From: Marinobacter daqiaonensis
GTDB taxonomy: Bacteria; Pseudomonadota; Gammaproteobacteria; Pseudomonadales; Oleiphilaceae
Direction: 5' to 3'
Assembly: GCF_900115285.1 (NCBI RefSeq)
Contig: NZ_FOYW01000001.1
Location: 702,655 to 766,654 of the forward strand
Length of the DNA: 64,000 nt
In this document: piece after piece, positions 15,490 to 24,764 of the stretch
How the letters are laid out: each line of letters opens with the position of its first letter
Position numbering within the stretch: position 1 is the first letter of the stretch
The notes under the pieces: model-generated
Database searches by the model: none
Seen by the model: the letters and a program-made list of their open reading frames with translations, nothing else
What the model was told of the DNA's origin: nothing
Made by a program: the position numbers and the translations under genes

Positions 15490-18102
15490 TTAAGCCGCGC
15501 TGGTGGACTCCAGGAAGTCCTGGGCGAAGCGTTGCAGTACGCCGCCGGCCTTGTAGATCTGGACTTCCTCGGCGGTGTCGAGGCGGCAGGTTACCGGGAC
15601 CTGTTCGGTGGTGCCGTCCTTGCGGTGGATGACCAGGGTCAGCTTGGCCCTGGGGGCCGGGGTGCCTTCCACGTCGTAGGTTTCGGTGCCGTCGATGTTC
15701 AGGGTCTTGCGAGTGGTGCCTGCCTCGAACTCCAGGGGTATCACGCCCATGCCCACCAGGTTGGTGCGATGGATACGCTCGAAGCCTTCCGCGACGATGG
15801 CTTCCACGCCCGCCAGGGCCACGCCCTTGGCGGCCCAGTCACGGGAGGAGCCCTGGCCGTAGTCGGCGCCGGCGATGATGATCAGCGGCTGCTTGCGTTC
15901 CATGTAAGTTTCGATGGCTTCCCACATGCGGGTGACCTTGCCTTCCGGTTCAATCCGCGCCAGGGAACCCTGCTTCACGTTGCCCTGCTCGTCCCGCACC
16001 ATTTCGTTGAACAGTTTGGGGTTGGCGAAGGTGGCGCGCTGGGCTGTGAGGTGGTCGCCCCGGTGGGTGGCGTAGGAGTTGAAGTCTTCCTCCGGCACGC
16101 CCATTTTGTGGAGGTATTCACCGGAGGCGCTGTCCATCAGGATGGCGTTGGACGGCGACAGGTGGTCCGTGGTGATGTTGTCCGGCAGCACCGCCAGGGG
16201 GCGCATGCCCTTGAGGGCCTTCTCACCCATCATGCCACCTTCCCAATACGGCGGGCGACGGATGTAGGTGCTCTGGGGCCGCCAGTCGTAGTTCGGGCTG
16301 GTGTCGGCCTGGGCGTCCCGGGTGATGTCGAACATGGGAATGTAGGTGCTGCGGAACTGCTCCGGTTTTACGCTGGCCTTCACGATGGCGTCGATTTCCG
16401 CATCATCCGGCCAGATGTCCTTCAGGGTTACCGGGTTGCCATCCTGGTCGTAGCCCAGGGCATCTTTTTCGATGTCGAAGCGGATGGTGCCGGCGATGGC
16501 GTAGGCGACCACCAAAGGCGGTGATGCCAGGAACGCCTGCTTGGCATAGGGGTGAATGCGGCCGTCGAAGTTCCGGTTACCGGACAGCACCGCCGTGGTG
16601 TAGAGGTCGCGTTCCATGATTTCCTTCGCGATCTCCGGGTCCAGGGCGCCGCTCATACCGTTACAGGTGGTACAGGCAAAGGCCACAACGCCGAAGCCGA
16701 GTTGCTCCAGTTCCGGCAGCAGGTTGGCTTCCTCCAGGTACATCTTCACGGTCTTGGAACCCGGCGCCAGGGAGGTCTTCACCCAGGGCTTGCGGGTCAG
16801 GCCCAGCTTGTTGGCGTTACGGGCAATCAGGCCAGCGGCCACCATGTTGCGGGGGTTGCTGGTGTTGGTGCAGCTGGTGATAGCGGCGATGATGCACGCG
16901 CCGTTCGGCATCTTGCCTTCTTCTTTTTCCCACTCGCCTGCGATACCCCGTTCTGCCAACTCGGAGGTGGGCAGGTGCGCGTGGGGGTTGGAGGGGCCCG
17001 CCAGGGTGCGTGTCACTTTGGACAGGTCGAACTTAAGCACGCGCTCGTAGTCAGCGTTCTTCATGCTGTCGGCCCACAGGCCGGTGTGCCTGGCGTAGGT
17101 CTCAACCAGGGCAATCTGATCGTCTTCGCGGCCGGTCAGCTTGAGGTAGTCGATGGTCTGGCCGTCGATGTAGAACATGGCGGCGGTGGCGCCGTATTCC
17201 GGGGTCATGTTGGAGATGGTGGCGCGATCACCCACGGTAAGGCTGTCAGCGCCTTCACCGTAGAATTCCAGGTAGGCGCCGACCACTCGTTCCCTGCGCA
17301 GGAATTCGGTGATGGCCAGAACCATATCGGTACTGGTGATGCCCGGCTGCAGTTTACCGGTCAGCTCGACACCGACGATGTCCGGCAGGCGCATCATGGA
17401 GGCGCGGCCCAGCATCACGCTCTCGGCTTCCAGACCGCCAACACCCACGGAAATCACGCCCAGGGCGTCCACCATGGGGGTGTGGCTGTCGGTGCCAACG
17501 CAGGTATCCGGAAACGCAACGTGCCTGCCTTCCCCATCGGGGCGGTTCTGGATTACCGGGGACATCTTCTCCAGGTTGATCTGGTGCATGATGCCATTGC
17601 CCGGAGGAATCACGTCCACGTTCTTGAACGCGGTCTTGGTCCAGTTGATGAAGTGGAAGCGGTCGTCGTTGCGACGGTCTTCGATCTGACGGTTCTTTTC
17701 GAAAGCGTCCTTCTCGAAGCCGGCATGCTCCACAGCCAGGGAGTGATCCACGATCAGCTGGGTGGGCACCACCGGGTTAACCTGGGCCGGGTCACCGCCC
17801 TTCTCCTTGATGGCGTCCCGCAGGCCGGCCAGGTCCACCAGGGCGGTCTGGCCAAGGATGTCATGGCAGACGACGCGTGCAGGGTACCAGGGAAAGTCCA
17901 TGTCCCGTCTGCGCTCGATCAGCTGCTTGAGGGAGTCGGTCAACATCTCCGGATCGCAACGGCGAACCAGCTGCTCAGCCAGGATCTTGGAGGTATACGG
18001 AAGTCCGTCGTAAGCGCCGGGCTGGATGTCTTCCACGGCCTGGCGGGTATCAAAATAGTCCAGGTCGGTGCCTGGGAGGTTCTTGCGGTATTGGGTGTTC
18101 AT
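15490..18102 (-). CDS. acnD: Fe/S-dependent 2-methylisocitrate dehydratase AcnD
   Basis: Aconitase-family enzyme of 870 residues that dehydrates 2-methylcitrate to 2-methylaconitate. The cluster-binding cysteines are visible in AITSCTNTSNP and in FACTTCNGMSG. NFDGRIHPYAKQAFLASPPL matches the AcnD/AcnA core, and the C-terminal swivel domain carries GADYGQGSSRDWAAKG. ATG 18102 (MNTQYRKNLPGTDLDYFDTR) is chosen over the earlier ATG at 18147, whose codons come from the adjacent repeat element. It works with PrpF, which is encoded next in the operon; this pair replaces PrpD. Confidence 0.96.
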   Translation of the reverse strand: MNTQYRKNLPGTDLDYFDTRQAVEDIQPGAYDGLPYTSKILAEQLVRRCDPEMLTDSLKQLIERRRDMDFPWYPARVVCHDILGQTALVDLAGLRDAIKEKGGDPAQVNPVVPTQLIVDHSLAVEHAGFEKDAFEKNRQIEDRRNDDRFHFINWTKTAFKNVDVIPPGNGIMHQINLEKMSPVIQNRPDGEGRHVAFPDTCVGTDSHTPMVDALGVISVGVGGLEAESVMLGRASMMRLPDIVGVELTGKLQPGITSTDMVLAITEFLRRERVVGAYLEFYGEGADSLTVGDRATISNMTPEYGATAAMFYIDGQTIDYLKLTGREDDQIALVETYARHTGLWADSMKNADYERVLKFDLSKVTRTLAGPSNPHAHLPTSELAERGIAGEWEKEEGKMPNGACIIAAITSCTNTSNPRNMVAAGLIARNANKLGLTRKPWVKTSLAPGSKTVKMYLEEANLLPELEQLGFGVVAFACTTCNGMSGALDPEIAKEIMERDLYTTAVLSGNRNFDGRIHPYAKQAFLASPPLVVAYAIAGTIRFDIEKDALGYDQDGNPVTLKDIWPDDAEIDAIVKASVKPEQFRSTYIPMFDITRDAQADTSPNYDWRPQSTYIRRPPYWEGGMMGEKALKGMRPLAVLPDNITTDHLSPSNAILMDSASGEYLHKMGVPEEDFNSYATHRGDHLTAQRATFANPKLFNEMVRDEQGNVKQGSLARIEPEGKVTRMWEAIETYMERKQPLIIIAGADYGQGSSRDWAAKGVALAGVEAIVAEGFERIHRTNLVGMGVIPLEFEAGTTRKTLNIDGTETYDVEGTPAPRAKLTLVIHRKDGTTEQVPVTCRLDTAEEVQIYKAGGVLQRFAQDFLESTSAA

Positions 18103-18133
18103 CTTGGGGGGGCTCTCTGAGAAAACTTTTATA

Positions 18134-18275
18134 GCCACGGAATCCACGGAAGGACACGGAAAAAGGACAAAGACAAAAAAGAATCTGGCTGCGGGTACCT
18201 TCCCATTTCGCGGTTACCCGCAACCCATTATTTCTTTTTTCGCTTTTCTTCCGTGTCTTCCGTGGTTTCCGTGGC
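18134..18275. repeat. Intergenic inverted-repeat element B (acnD-prpC gap)
   Basis: Arms at about 18134-18161 and 18249-18275 with the same CCACGGAA-type units as element A, a few mismatches, and an inner stem GCGGGTA/TTACCCGC. It ends 11 bases before the prpC stop codon. Confidence 0.9.
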
Positions 18276-18286
18276 AAATACAGGTT

Positions 18287-19417
18287 TTAGGGGCGCTCGT
18301 CGATGGGCACCCACTTGGAATCCGCCGGGCCGGTGTAGTCGGCGCTGGGGCGGATGATGCGGTTGTTTTCCCGCTGCTCCTTCACGTGGGCGGTCCAGCC
18401 GGAGACCCGGGACATCACGAAGATGGGGGTGAACAGCTCCGTGGGGATGCCCATGAAGTGATAGGCGGAGGCGTGGAAGAAGTCGGCGTTGCAGAACAGC
18501 TTCTTTTCCCGCCACATGACTTCCTCCATGCGCTCGGAGACCGGGTACAGCACGGTGTCGCCCACTTCGTCCGCCAGCTTCCTGGACCACTTCTTGATGA
18601 TGGCGTTGCGGGGGTCGGACTCCTTGTAGATGGCGTGGCCGAAGCCCATGATCTTTTCCTTGTTCTCCAGCATCTTCAGCAGGCCTTTCTCGGCCTCGTC
18701 CGGGCTGTTGAACTTCTGGATCAGTTCCATGGCCGCTTCGTTGGCGCCGCCATGGAGCGGGCCCCGCAGGGTGCCGATGGCGCCGGTGACGCAGCTGTGG
18801 ATGTCAGACAGCGTGGAGGCGCAGACCCGGGCGGTGAAGGTGGAGGCGTTGAACTCGTGCTCCGCGTACAGGATCAGGGAGACGTTCATCACCCGCTCGT
18901 GCAGCTCGTTGGGCTTCTCGCCGTGGAGCAGCTCCAGGAAATGGCCACCGATGGAGTCGATGTCGCTGTCGGTCTCGATGCGCACGCCCTCGTGGGCAAA
19001 GCGGTACCAGTAGGTGATGATGGACGGGAACACCGCCAGCATGCGGTCGATACGGTCATCCTGCTCGTCGAAGTCCTTCTCGGTCTCCAGGTTGCCCAGC
19101 ATGGAGCAGCCGGTACGCATGACATCCATGGGATGGGCGTCCTTGGGGATCTGCTCGAGGACGGTCTTGAGGGCGTCCGGCAGTCCGCGCAGGCTCTGCA
19201 GCTTCTGCTTGTAGCCATCCAGCTCCTTGCGGTTGGGCAGCTTGCCCCGCAGCAGCAGGTAGGCAATTTCCTCGAACTGGGCGTTCTCGGCCAGATCGTT
19301 GATCTCATAGCCGCGGTAGGTCAGGCCGGCTCCGGATTTGCCAACGGTACACAGGGCGGTTTCACCGGCAACCTGGCCACGCAGGCCGGCGCCACCAAGT
19401 TTCTTTGCTTCAGCCAT
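18287..19417 (-). CDS. prpC: 2-methylcitrate synthase PrpC
   Basis: Condenses propionyl-CoA with oxaloacetate to 2-methylcitrate. The 376-residue length is typical. N-terminal GLRGQVAGETALCTVGKSGAGLTYRG and YEINDLAENAQFEEIAYLLL are characteristic of the PrpC branch of citrate synthases. Catalytic His residues lie in NASTFTARV-DIHSC and GPLHGGANEAAM, and GFGHAIYKESDPRN holds the third active-site His region. GAGGAG precedes the ATG. It is separated from prpB by only 44 bases, the one gap in the operon without a repeat element. Confidence 0.96.
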   Translation of the reverse strand: MAEAKKLGGAGLRGQVAGETALCTVGKSGAGLTYRGYEINDLAENAQFEEIAYLLLRGKLPNRKELDGYKQKLQSLRGLPDALKTVLEQIPKDAHPMDVMRTGCSMLGNLETEKDFDEQDDRIDRMLAVFPSIITYWYRFAHEGVRIETDSDIDSIGGHFLELLHGEKPNELHERVMNVSLILYAEHEFNASTFTARVCASTLSDIHSCVTGAIGTLRGPLHGGANEAAMELIQKFNSPDEAEKGLLKMLENKEKIMGFGHAIYKESDPRNAIIKKWSRKLADEVGDTVLYPVSERMEEVMWREKKLFCNADFFHASAYHFMGIPTELFTPIFVMSRVSGWTAHVKEQRENNRIIRPSADYTGPADSKWVPIDERP

Positions 19418-19461
19418 GGGTCATCTCCTCATCGAATTCGTTCTTGGCGGTCGTTAGTTGT

Positions 19462-20349
19462 TCAGTTCTTTTTCTGGGCGAAGAGTTCGTCCAGCTTCTG
19501 CTCGAAATCGTGATAGTTCAGGAAATCGTACAGCTCGGCGCGGGTCTGCATGATGTCCACCACGTCCTTCTGGTCACCCTTCTCCAGGATGTTCTCGTAT
19601 ACCAGCAGTGCCGCCTTGTTCATGGCGCGGAATGCACTCAGTGGGTACAGGACCATACCGGCGCCGGCTTCGGCAAGCTCTTTCTTGTTGTACAGAGGGG
19701 TGGCACCAAACTCGGTGATGTTGGCCAGGATGGGCACGTCCAGGGCGTCGGCGAAGGCCTTGTAGTCGTCCAGTTCGTGCACCGCCTCGGCGAAGATGCC
19801 GTCAGCACCCGCTTCGATGCAGGCCCGGGCCCGGTCGATGGCGGCTTCCAGTCCTTCCTTCTGGAAGGCATCGGTGCGGGCCATGATGAAGAAGTCGTCG
19901 TCCTGACGGGCGTCCACGGCGGCCTTTATGCGGTCCACCATTTCTTCCTTGGAGACGATCTCCTTGTTGGGGCGATGGCCGCAACGCTTCTGGGCCACCT
20001 GATCCTCGATGTGGATGGCGGCAACGCCGGCACGCTCCATCTCGCGGATGGTACGGCCAATGTTGAAGGCACCGCCCCAGCCGGTATCGATGTCCACCAG
20101 CAGCGGCAGGTCGGTGGCCGCGGTGATGCGACGGGCGTCTTCCACCACGTCATTCATGGTGGTGATGCCCAGGTCCGGCAGACCGTAGGAGGCATTGGCC
20201 ACGCCGCCACCGGACAGGTAGATGGCCTGGTGCCCCACCCTCTCGGCCATCATGGCGGAGTAGGCGTTGATGGTGCCGACGATCTGCAGGGGCTGGTTGT
20301 CGGCAAGGGCCTGACGGAAACGTGCGCCGGCGGATGTTGGTTTGGTCAT
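19462..20349 (-). CDS. prpB: 2-methylisocitrate lyase PrpB
   Basis: Splits 2-methylisocitrate into pyruvate and succinate, the final step of the cycle. A 295-residue protein of the isocitrate lyase/PEP mutase superfamily. The active-site segment [10 protein letters not shown] with its Cys, the Mg-binding region [10 protein letters not shown], and HIEDQVAQ are all present. GGAGAG precedes ATG 20349 at 5 bases. In the operon it follows the gntR-type gene after a gap filled with nested repeat elements. Confidence 0.97.
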   Translation of the reverse strand: MTKPTSAGARFRQALADNQPLQIVGTINAYSAMMAERVGHQAIYLSGGGVANASYGLPDLGITTMNDVVEDARRITAATDLPLLVDIDTGWGGAFNIGRTIREMERAGVAAIHIEDQVAQKRCGHRPNKEIVSKEEMVDRIKAAVDARQDDDFFIMARTDAFQKEGLEAAIDRARACIEAGADGIFAEAVHELDDYKAFADALDVPILANITEFGATPLYNKKELAEAGAGMVLYPLSAFRAMNKAALLVYENILEKGDQKDVVDIMQTRAELYDFLNYHDFEQKLDELFAQKKN

Positions 20350-20380
20350 GGTGCTCTCCTCGGTTTAAAGATTTTTGTTA

Positions 20381-20613
20381 GCCACGGAATCCGCGGAAGT
20401 ACGCGGAAAAACGACGAAAAAGATTGTTTTGGCCACAGAATCCACGGAAAACACGGAAGAAAAACGAAAGTAAAAATGGGTTGCGGCTAACCTGAGAACT
20501 GGCAGCTACCCGCAGCCAAATCCTTTCTTTTTTCATTGTCATTTTCCGTGTCCTTCCGTGGATTCCGTGGCAAATCTTCTTTCTTTTCCGCGTTCTTCCG
20601 TGGATTCCGTGGC
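20381..20613. repeat. Nested intergenic inverted-repeat elements C and D (prpB-gntR gap)
   Basis: An outer pair of arms (20381-about 20410 and about 20586-20613) carries a CCGCGGAA variant. It encloses an inner pair (20432-about 20459 and 20544-20571) of the same type as elements A and B. The inner element has its own central stem (TTGCGGCTAACC... with CTACCCGCAGCC). This looks like one copy inserted inside another, or a duplication that diverged. Confidence 0.85.
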
Positions 20614-20642
20614 AAATCCTGTCTTTTCATTCCGGCGGCCCG

Positions 20643-21323
20643 TCAGATGTTCAGCAGGCCGTCGCTGATTTTCTGTTCGATGTTCTTTCTGGCGGCGTTG
20701 ATGTGGCGTTTCATCAGGAACTCCGCCAGTTCGCCGTCCCGCTGGGCGATGGCTTCCACGATACGGCGGTGCTCACCCAGGGCGCGGTGCGGGCGGCCGC
20801 TGGAGGTGCTCAGCCGGTACCGGTACATGCGCACCATGTAGTAAAGATCACCCAGCAGCATTTGTGCGAGTTTGGTGTTGCGGCTGCCGGTGGCGATACG
20901 GTGGTGGAAGTCGTAGTCCCCTTCCGCCTGGTAGTAGGCCTGGCCCTGGGCCTGCTCGATCATGGTTTCGTGGCTGTCGAGGGTGGCCTGAAGGTCGGCG
21001 ATTTCCTGGTCGGTCATGCGCTCGGCGGCCTGGCGGGCGGCGAGGCCTTCCATCACCTCGCGGATATGGTACAGCTCCATCAGTTCCTGGGCGCTGACGG
21101 AGACCACCTTCACGCCGGCGTGGGGACGGCGCACCATCAGGCCCCGGGACTCAAGGCGGCCCAGGGCTTCCCGCAGGGGGCCCCGGGTCAGGTTGAAGCG
21201 GGCGCACAGCTCCACTTCGCCGATTTTCTCACCGGGAGCCAGGTCGCCCTTCACGATGGCCGTTTGCAGACAATCAAAGGCTTCATCGGCGCGAGTGAGG
21301 GATTGAGGTGCTGCAGCTTCCAT
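20643..21323 (-). CDS. GntR family (FCD) regulator of the prp operon
   Basis: A 226-residue transcription factor. The N-terminal winged helix has GDLAPGEKIGEVELCARFNLTRGPLREALGRLESRGLV-type sequence (LMVRRPHAGVKVV at the wing). The C-terminal all-helical FCD domain has the metal/ligand His and Asp positions (DYDFHHRIA, HRALGEHRRIVEAI). First gene of the operon gntR-prpB-prpC-acnD-prpF, so it probably senses a methylcitrate-cycle intermediate and represses its own operon. Palindromic TTGT-ACAA sites lie at and just upstream of its start codon. Confidence 0.92.
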   Translation of the reverse strand: MEAAAPQSLTRADEAFDCLQTAIVKGDLAPGEKIGEVELCARFNLTRGPLREALGRLESRGLMVRRPHAGVKVVSVSAQELMELYHIREVMEGLAARQAAERMTDQEIADLQATLDSHETMIEQAQGQAYYQAEGDYDFHHRIATGSRNTKLAQMLLGDLYYMVRMYRYRLSTSSGRPHRALGEHRRIVEAIAQRDGELAEFLMKRHINAARKNIEQKISDGLLNI

Positions 21324-21327
21324 ATTG

Positions 21328-21423
21328 TTGTTAACAATAATGACCTTGATGGACTGAAAAACTACGCCTGATAGGTCATATTGTCAACAATACCAAGGTA
21401 TGGTTCCGGCCTTTTGTCAACAT
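21328..21423 (-). promoter_or_regulatory. prp operon control region with three GntR operator candidates
   Basis: Three TTGT-x-ACAA type palindromes: TTGTTAACAA at 21328-21337, 4 bases from the start codon; TATTGTCAACAATA at 21379-21392, perfect; and a partial one, TTTTGTCAACATT at 21413-21425. FCD-type GntR regulators commonly bind such sites. Site spacing is about 53 and 33 bases centre to centre. Confidence 0.65.
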
Positions 21424-21667
21424 TCCTGAGAATGCACCATGCTGGTGCCCGCGCCCTGTCCGCGGTGGGATGGGTGCCTTTTGACGGTTCAGCCCCGCCC
21501 ATGGAGAAATCGTAAAATTTCCGACACCGGCATGTGTTTCCATTCATGGCAGTAACTTGGTTACACTTGGCATGCTTTCTGATTGCCCCGGTTTCAGGGG
21601 GGCCGATGCCCTACAATCTTTCAGGACACACCCTCAGGGTGGCGATACCACTATAAGGACGACATAC

Positions 21668-22513
21668 ATGATCAAGAAATGCCTCTTCCCGGTGGCCGGC
21701 TACGGCACCCGGTTCCTGCCAGCCACCAAGGCCATGCCCAAGGAAATCCTGCCCATCGTCAACAAACCGCTGGTCCAGTACGGGGTTGAAGAAGCGGCAG
21801 ACGCGGGAATTCACGAGTTCGGTTTCGTCACCGGCCGGGGCAAGCGGGCCATTGAGGATCATTTTGATATCAGTTACGAGCTGGAGCACCAGATTGCCGG
21901 CAGCGGCAAGGAAGAACTGCTCACCTCCATCCGCGACCTGATCGACAACAACTCCTTCGCCTTTACCCGCCAGAGCGAGATGAAGGGGCTTGGCCACGCC
22001 ATCCTGACCGGGCGTAACCTGGTGGGGGACAACCCCTTTGCGGTGGTGCTGGCCGATGACTTCTGCGTGACCAACGACGGCGAGGACGGGGTTCTGACAC
22101 AGATGGTCAAGCTCTACAAGCAGTTCCGCTGCTCCATCGTGGCGATCGAGGAAGTGCCGGAAGACGAGACCCACAAGTACGGCGTCATCGCCGGTGAAAC
22201 CATGAAGGACGGCCTGTACCGGATCACCGACATGGTGGAGAAGCCCGCCCCGGACAAGGCACCCTCCAACCTGGCGATCATTGGCCGCTATATCCTGACA
22301 CCGGACATTTTCGAGATCCTCGAGAACACCAAGCCCGGCAAGAATGGTGAAGTGCAGATCACCGACGCCCTGCTCGAGCAGGCCAGGAACGGCTGTGTCC
22401 TGGCCTACCAGTTCAAGGGTACCCGGTTTGACTGTGGCTCCATCGACGGCTTCGTGGATGCCACCAATTACGTCTACGAGAACGTCTACAAGAAAGGTGG
22501 AAAGCAGGGCTAA
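21668..22513 (+). CDS. galU: UTP-glucose-1-phosphate uridylyltransferase
   Basis: Makes UDP-glucose for envelope polysaccharides. A 281-residue enzyme. The nucleotide-binding N-terminus is KCLFPVAGYGTRFLPATKAM followed by PKEILPIVNKPLVQYGVEEA, and VVLADDFC and the ITDMVEKP sugar-binding strand are also present. The frame opens upstream, but ATG 21668 fits both the family start and AAGGA about 9 bases before it. It stands alone, reading away from the prp operon and toward the convergent XRE gene. Confidence 0.96.
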   Translation: MIKKCLFPVAGYGTRFLPATKAMPKEILPIVNKPLVQYGVEEAADAGIHEFGFVTGRGKRAIEDHFDISYELEHQIAGSGKEELLTSIRDLIDNNSFAFTRQSEMKGLGHAILTGRNLVGDNPFAVVLADDFCVTNDGEDGVLTQMVKLYKQFRCSIVAIEEVPEDETHKYGVIAGETMKDGLYRITDMVEKPAPDKAPSNLAIIGRYILTPDIFEILENTKPGKNGEVQITDALLEQARNGCVLAYQFKGTRFDCGSIDGFVDATNYVYENVYKKGGKQG

Positions 22514-22532
22514 CCGGGAAAGGCAGCCGCCC

Positions 22533-22949
22533 TCACCGGCCCAGTAACTGCAGGATCATGCGCCGGTTCTCCGCGGAACTCTTGCGGAACCGGCGCAGCA
22601 GTTCCGCCTCTTCCTCCGAGGGCTGAACCCGCCGCACCTCACGCTCCAGCTCGTCCAGGGCCCCGCCCAGCTCGTCGGTGTTGGAAAACGCCAGGCCCGG
22701 CAACTCCAGCTGGCCGGGATTATCGAGGGTCTCCGTGTCCAGCAGGGACTCCAGGGGCACTTCCAGGTGACGGCACAGGTCTATCAGCTCGTCCACCGCC
22801 GGGTACATGCGCTGGCGGGGGTCCACCTGCTCCCAACGGCTCACCACAACCTGGTCGACACCACACAGTTCCGCCACATCGCGGCGGGAGAGCTGCCGGT
22901 TCTCCCGGGTCTCCTTCAGCCTCTGCCAGAACGTTTCCATATAGCGCAT
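22533..22949 (-). CDS. XRE family helix-turn-helix regulator
   Basis: A 138-residue protein. The N-terminal helix-turn-helix (about residues 5-65) has WQRLKETRENRQLSRRDVAE, LCGVDQVVVSRWEQ and the Cro/CI-like ending LIDLCRHLEVPLESLL. A Glu/Leu-rich C-terminal half with heptad-like spacing (ALDELEREVRRVQPSEEEAE) may form a coiled coil for dimerisation. GGAG precedes ATG 22949. Monocistronic, convergent with galU. Target unknown. Confidence 0.88.
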   Translation of the reverse strand: MRYMETFWQRLKETRENRQLSRRDVAELCGVDQVVVSRWEQVDPRQRMYPAVDELIDLCRHLEVPLESLLDTETLDNPGQLELPGLAFSNTDELGGALDELEREVRRVQPSEEEAELLRRFRKSSAENRRMILQLLGR

Positions 22950-23010
22950 TCGAAAGACTCCCCGCTGGCCCTGGGGCCACTGATGTTCGCCCCGACACGT
23001 GAACCGCTGT

Positions 23011-23790
23011 CTACTTTACCCCGTTACCGGGCATTCCGCGATGCTCAGCCGGACTGGTGTCCGGTCCGGCGTCTTCGGCGAGAATCGCCTGCCAGTCACG
23101 CTCCGCCGCGAACCCGGTTTCCAGCGGCCGCATGCGGGCATGTTCCACCAGCTGGCGCACCGCCTGCACCACCTGCGCCCTGACCGCCTGGGCCGGGGTC
23201 AGCCAGGTCAGGGCCTCCACCACCGGTGAGCCCGGGCTGACGGCATCCACCAGCCCTGCCGCCAGGGCCTGCTGCGCGGACCATTGCAGGCCGCAGAGCA
23301 TCATGCGCTTGGTGGCCGACTCCCCCACCAGGCGCGGCAGCAACTGGCTGCTGCCCCCCATGGGCACGCGCCCCTCCCGGGGGGCATCGAAGCCGAACAG
23401 CGCATGGGCCGACGCCACCCGCAGATCACAGCTCAGGGCGAGGGAGATGCCTTCGTCCCGGGCCTGGCCATTAACGGCGGCCACCGTCAGCGACGGGTAG
23501 CGGCGCAGGGTGGAAAAAGCCTGGCTATACAGTCGCGCCAGCTGGGTCAGAGAAACACGGTCATCCGCCACTGCCGAGTCCAGTGTACCGCCACAGAACC
23601 AGTCAGGGCCGGACCCGGTTATCACCAGCGAGGGCGGCGCCGCCTCCCGGGCCAGATCCGCCAGCACCTGGTGCAACTGCTCCAGGGTATCGGCGTTCCA
23701 GCGGTGCTCCGGGGGGTGATTGATGGTGAGCACGCGAATGCTGGCCGGCGCATCGGCAAGGTGGTCACGGGCATGGGTAAGCTGGATCAC
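23011..23790 (-). CDS. Enoyl-CoA hydratase/isomerase family protein
   Basis: Crotonase-fold protein of 259 residues. The oxyanion-hole segments are GPDWFCGGTLDSA and VNGQARDEGISLALSCDLRVAS, and the following helix has GRVPMGGSSQLLPRLVG. The first segment has GG where GAD is more usual, and the expected catalytic Glu positions are not clear by eye, so it may be an isomerase or a divergent member. GTG start with GAGGA about 8 bases before it. Stands between the XRE gene and the divergent RibD-like gene. Confidence 0.8.
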   Translation of the reverse strand: MIQLTHARDHLADAPASIRVLTINHPPEHRWNADTLEQLHQVLADLAREAAPPSLVITGSGPDWFCGGTLDSAVADDRVSLTQLARLYSQAFSTLRRYPSLTVAAVNGQARDEGISLALSCDLRVASAHALFGFDAPREGRVPMGGSSQLLPRLVGESATKRMMLCGLQWSAQQALAAGLVDAVSPGSPVVEALTWLTPAQAVRAQVVQAVRQLVEHARMRPLETGFAAERDWQAILAEDAGPDTSPAEHRGMPGNGVK

Positions 23791-23948
23791 GGTGACGGGT
23801 TCCTCGTGGACGGGTTAGCTCAGGCCGCGGCCAATCCGCTGGCACTGCCGGTTTTATATCACTAGAGTGAATCAAAACCCTGTTTCAACGTAAGTGTTTC
23901 ACAGGGCGGCGACGCGTTCCAAACCTGATCCACCAGTTTGAGGTAACA

Positions 23949-24764
23949 ATGACTCCAGAGCAGGCCTGGCAGATGATTCTTGACCAGCGGCAACGGCCCG
24001 GCTCCCCGGCCGGCGCCCATTGGACGGAGGACGAGGCGGCAGGTGAGGACGAGTACGCCAGGCAGCTGCTGCGGCTGTTCCGGCCACTGGTTTCTCCCCT
24101 GCCCCGGGGCCATTCGGTCATTGCCCAGCTCGGGCAGAGCCTGGACGGGCGTATCGCGACCGTAACCGGCAAGTCACGCTACATCAATGGCGAGGACGGG
24201 CTGGTGCACCTGCACCGTCTGCGGGCGGTGTCCGACGCCGTGGTGGTGGGCTCGGGTACCGCCAGCGTCGACAACCCCAGGCTTACGGTGCGCCTGGCCC
24301 AGGGACCCAATCCGGTGCGGGTGGTCATCGACCGGCACCGCCGCGTTCCGGACGGCCATAACCTCTTCACCGACGGGGTCGCGCCCACCCTGCGCCTGGT
24401 GGCCGGTGTCCCGGGCCGGACACCAAAGCTGCCGCCGCTACCCATCCAAGGGGTCCACGAGATTGCCTGCCTGACGGAGGATGACGGGCCCATTGATGGC
24501 GAGGAGGTATTGGCGGTGCTCCGGCAGCTTGGCCTGAAGCGGGTGTTTGTCGAAGGCGGCGGACAGACCGTTTCCACCTTTCTCGGCGCCGGGCTGGTGG
24601 ACCGGCTCCACGTGCTGGTGGCCCCCATGATTATCGGCAGCGGCCAGCCGGCGTTCTCGCTGCCGGAAATCGACAGCCTGCGGGACGCCCTGCGCCCTGA
24701 CGCCCGCATGGTCAATCTGGGCAGCGACATGCTGTTTGATCTGGACTTCCGCGCCGGCGCCTGA
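23949..24764 (+). CDS. RibD C-terminal-type reductase (DHFR-like fold)
   Basis: A 271-residue protein. An N-terminal part without known domain (about 1-55) is followed by the NADPH-dependent pyrimidine reductase domain of RibD. QLGQSLDGRIATVTGKSRYI matches the family entry, with SGTASVDNPRLTVR and the cofactor loop RVFVEGGGQTVSTFL. The deaminase half of bifunctional RibD is absent, the usual Lys before SLDGR is Gln (QLGQSLDGR), and DDP is DNP, so it probably acts on another substrate than in riboflavin synthesis. GAGG precedes the ATG. It overlaps the convergent flippase-like gene by 53 bases, which ties it to the cluster 24712-29867. Confidence 0.8.
   Translation: MTPEQAWQMILDQRQRPGSPAGAHWTEDEAAGEDEYARQLLRLFRPLVSPLPRGHSVIAQLGQSLDGRIATVTGKSRYINGEDGLVHLHRLRAVSDAVVVGSGTASVDNPRLTVRLAQGPNPVRVVIDRHRRVPDGHNLFTDGVAPTLRLVAGVPGRTPKLPPLPIQGVHEIACLTEDDGPIDGEEVLAVLRQLGLKRVFVEGGGQTVSTFLGAGLVDRLHVLVAPMIIGSGQPAFSLPEIDSLRDALRPDARMVNLGSDMLFDLDFRAGA

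Noticed and set aside
16552..18120. 522-codon open frame on the plus strand
   Set aside because: Antisense of acnD. Composition is His/Gly/Val-rich without motif, typical of a shadow frame.
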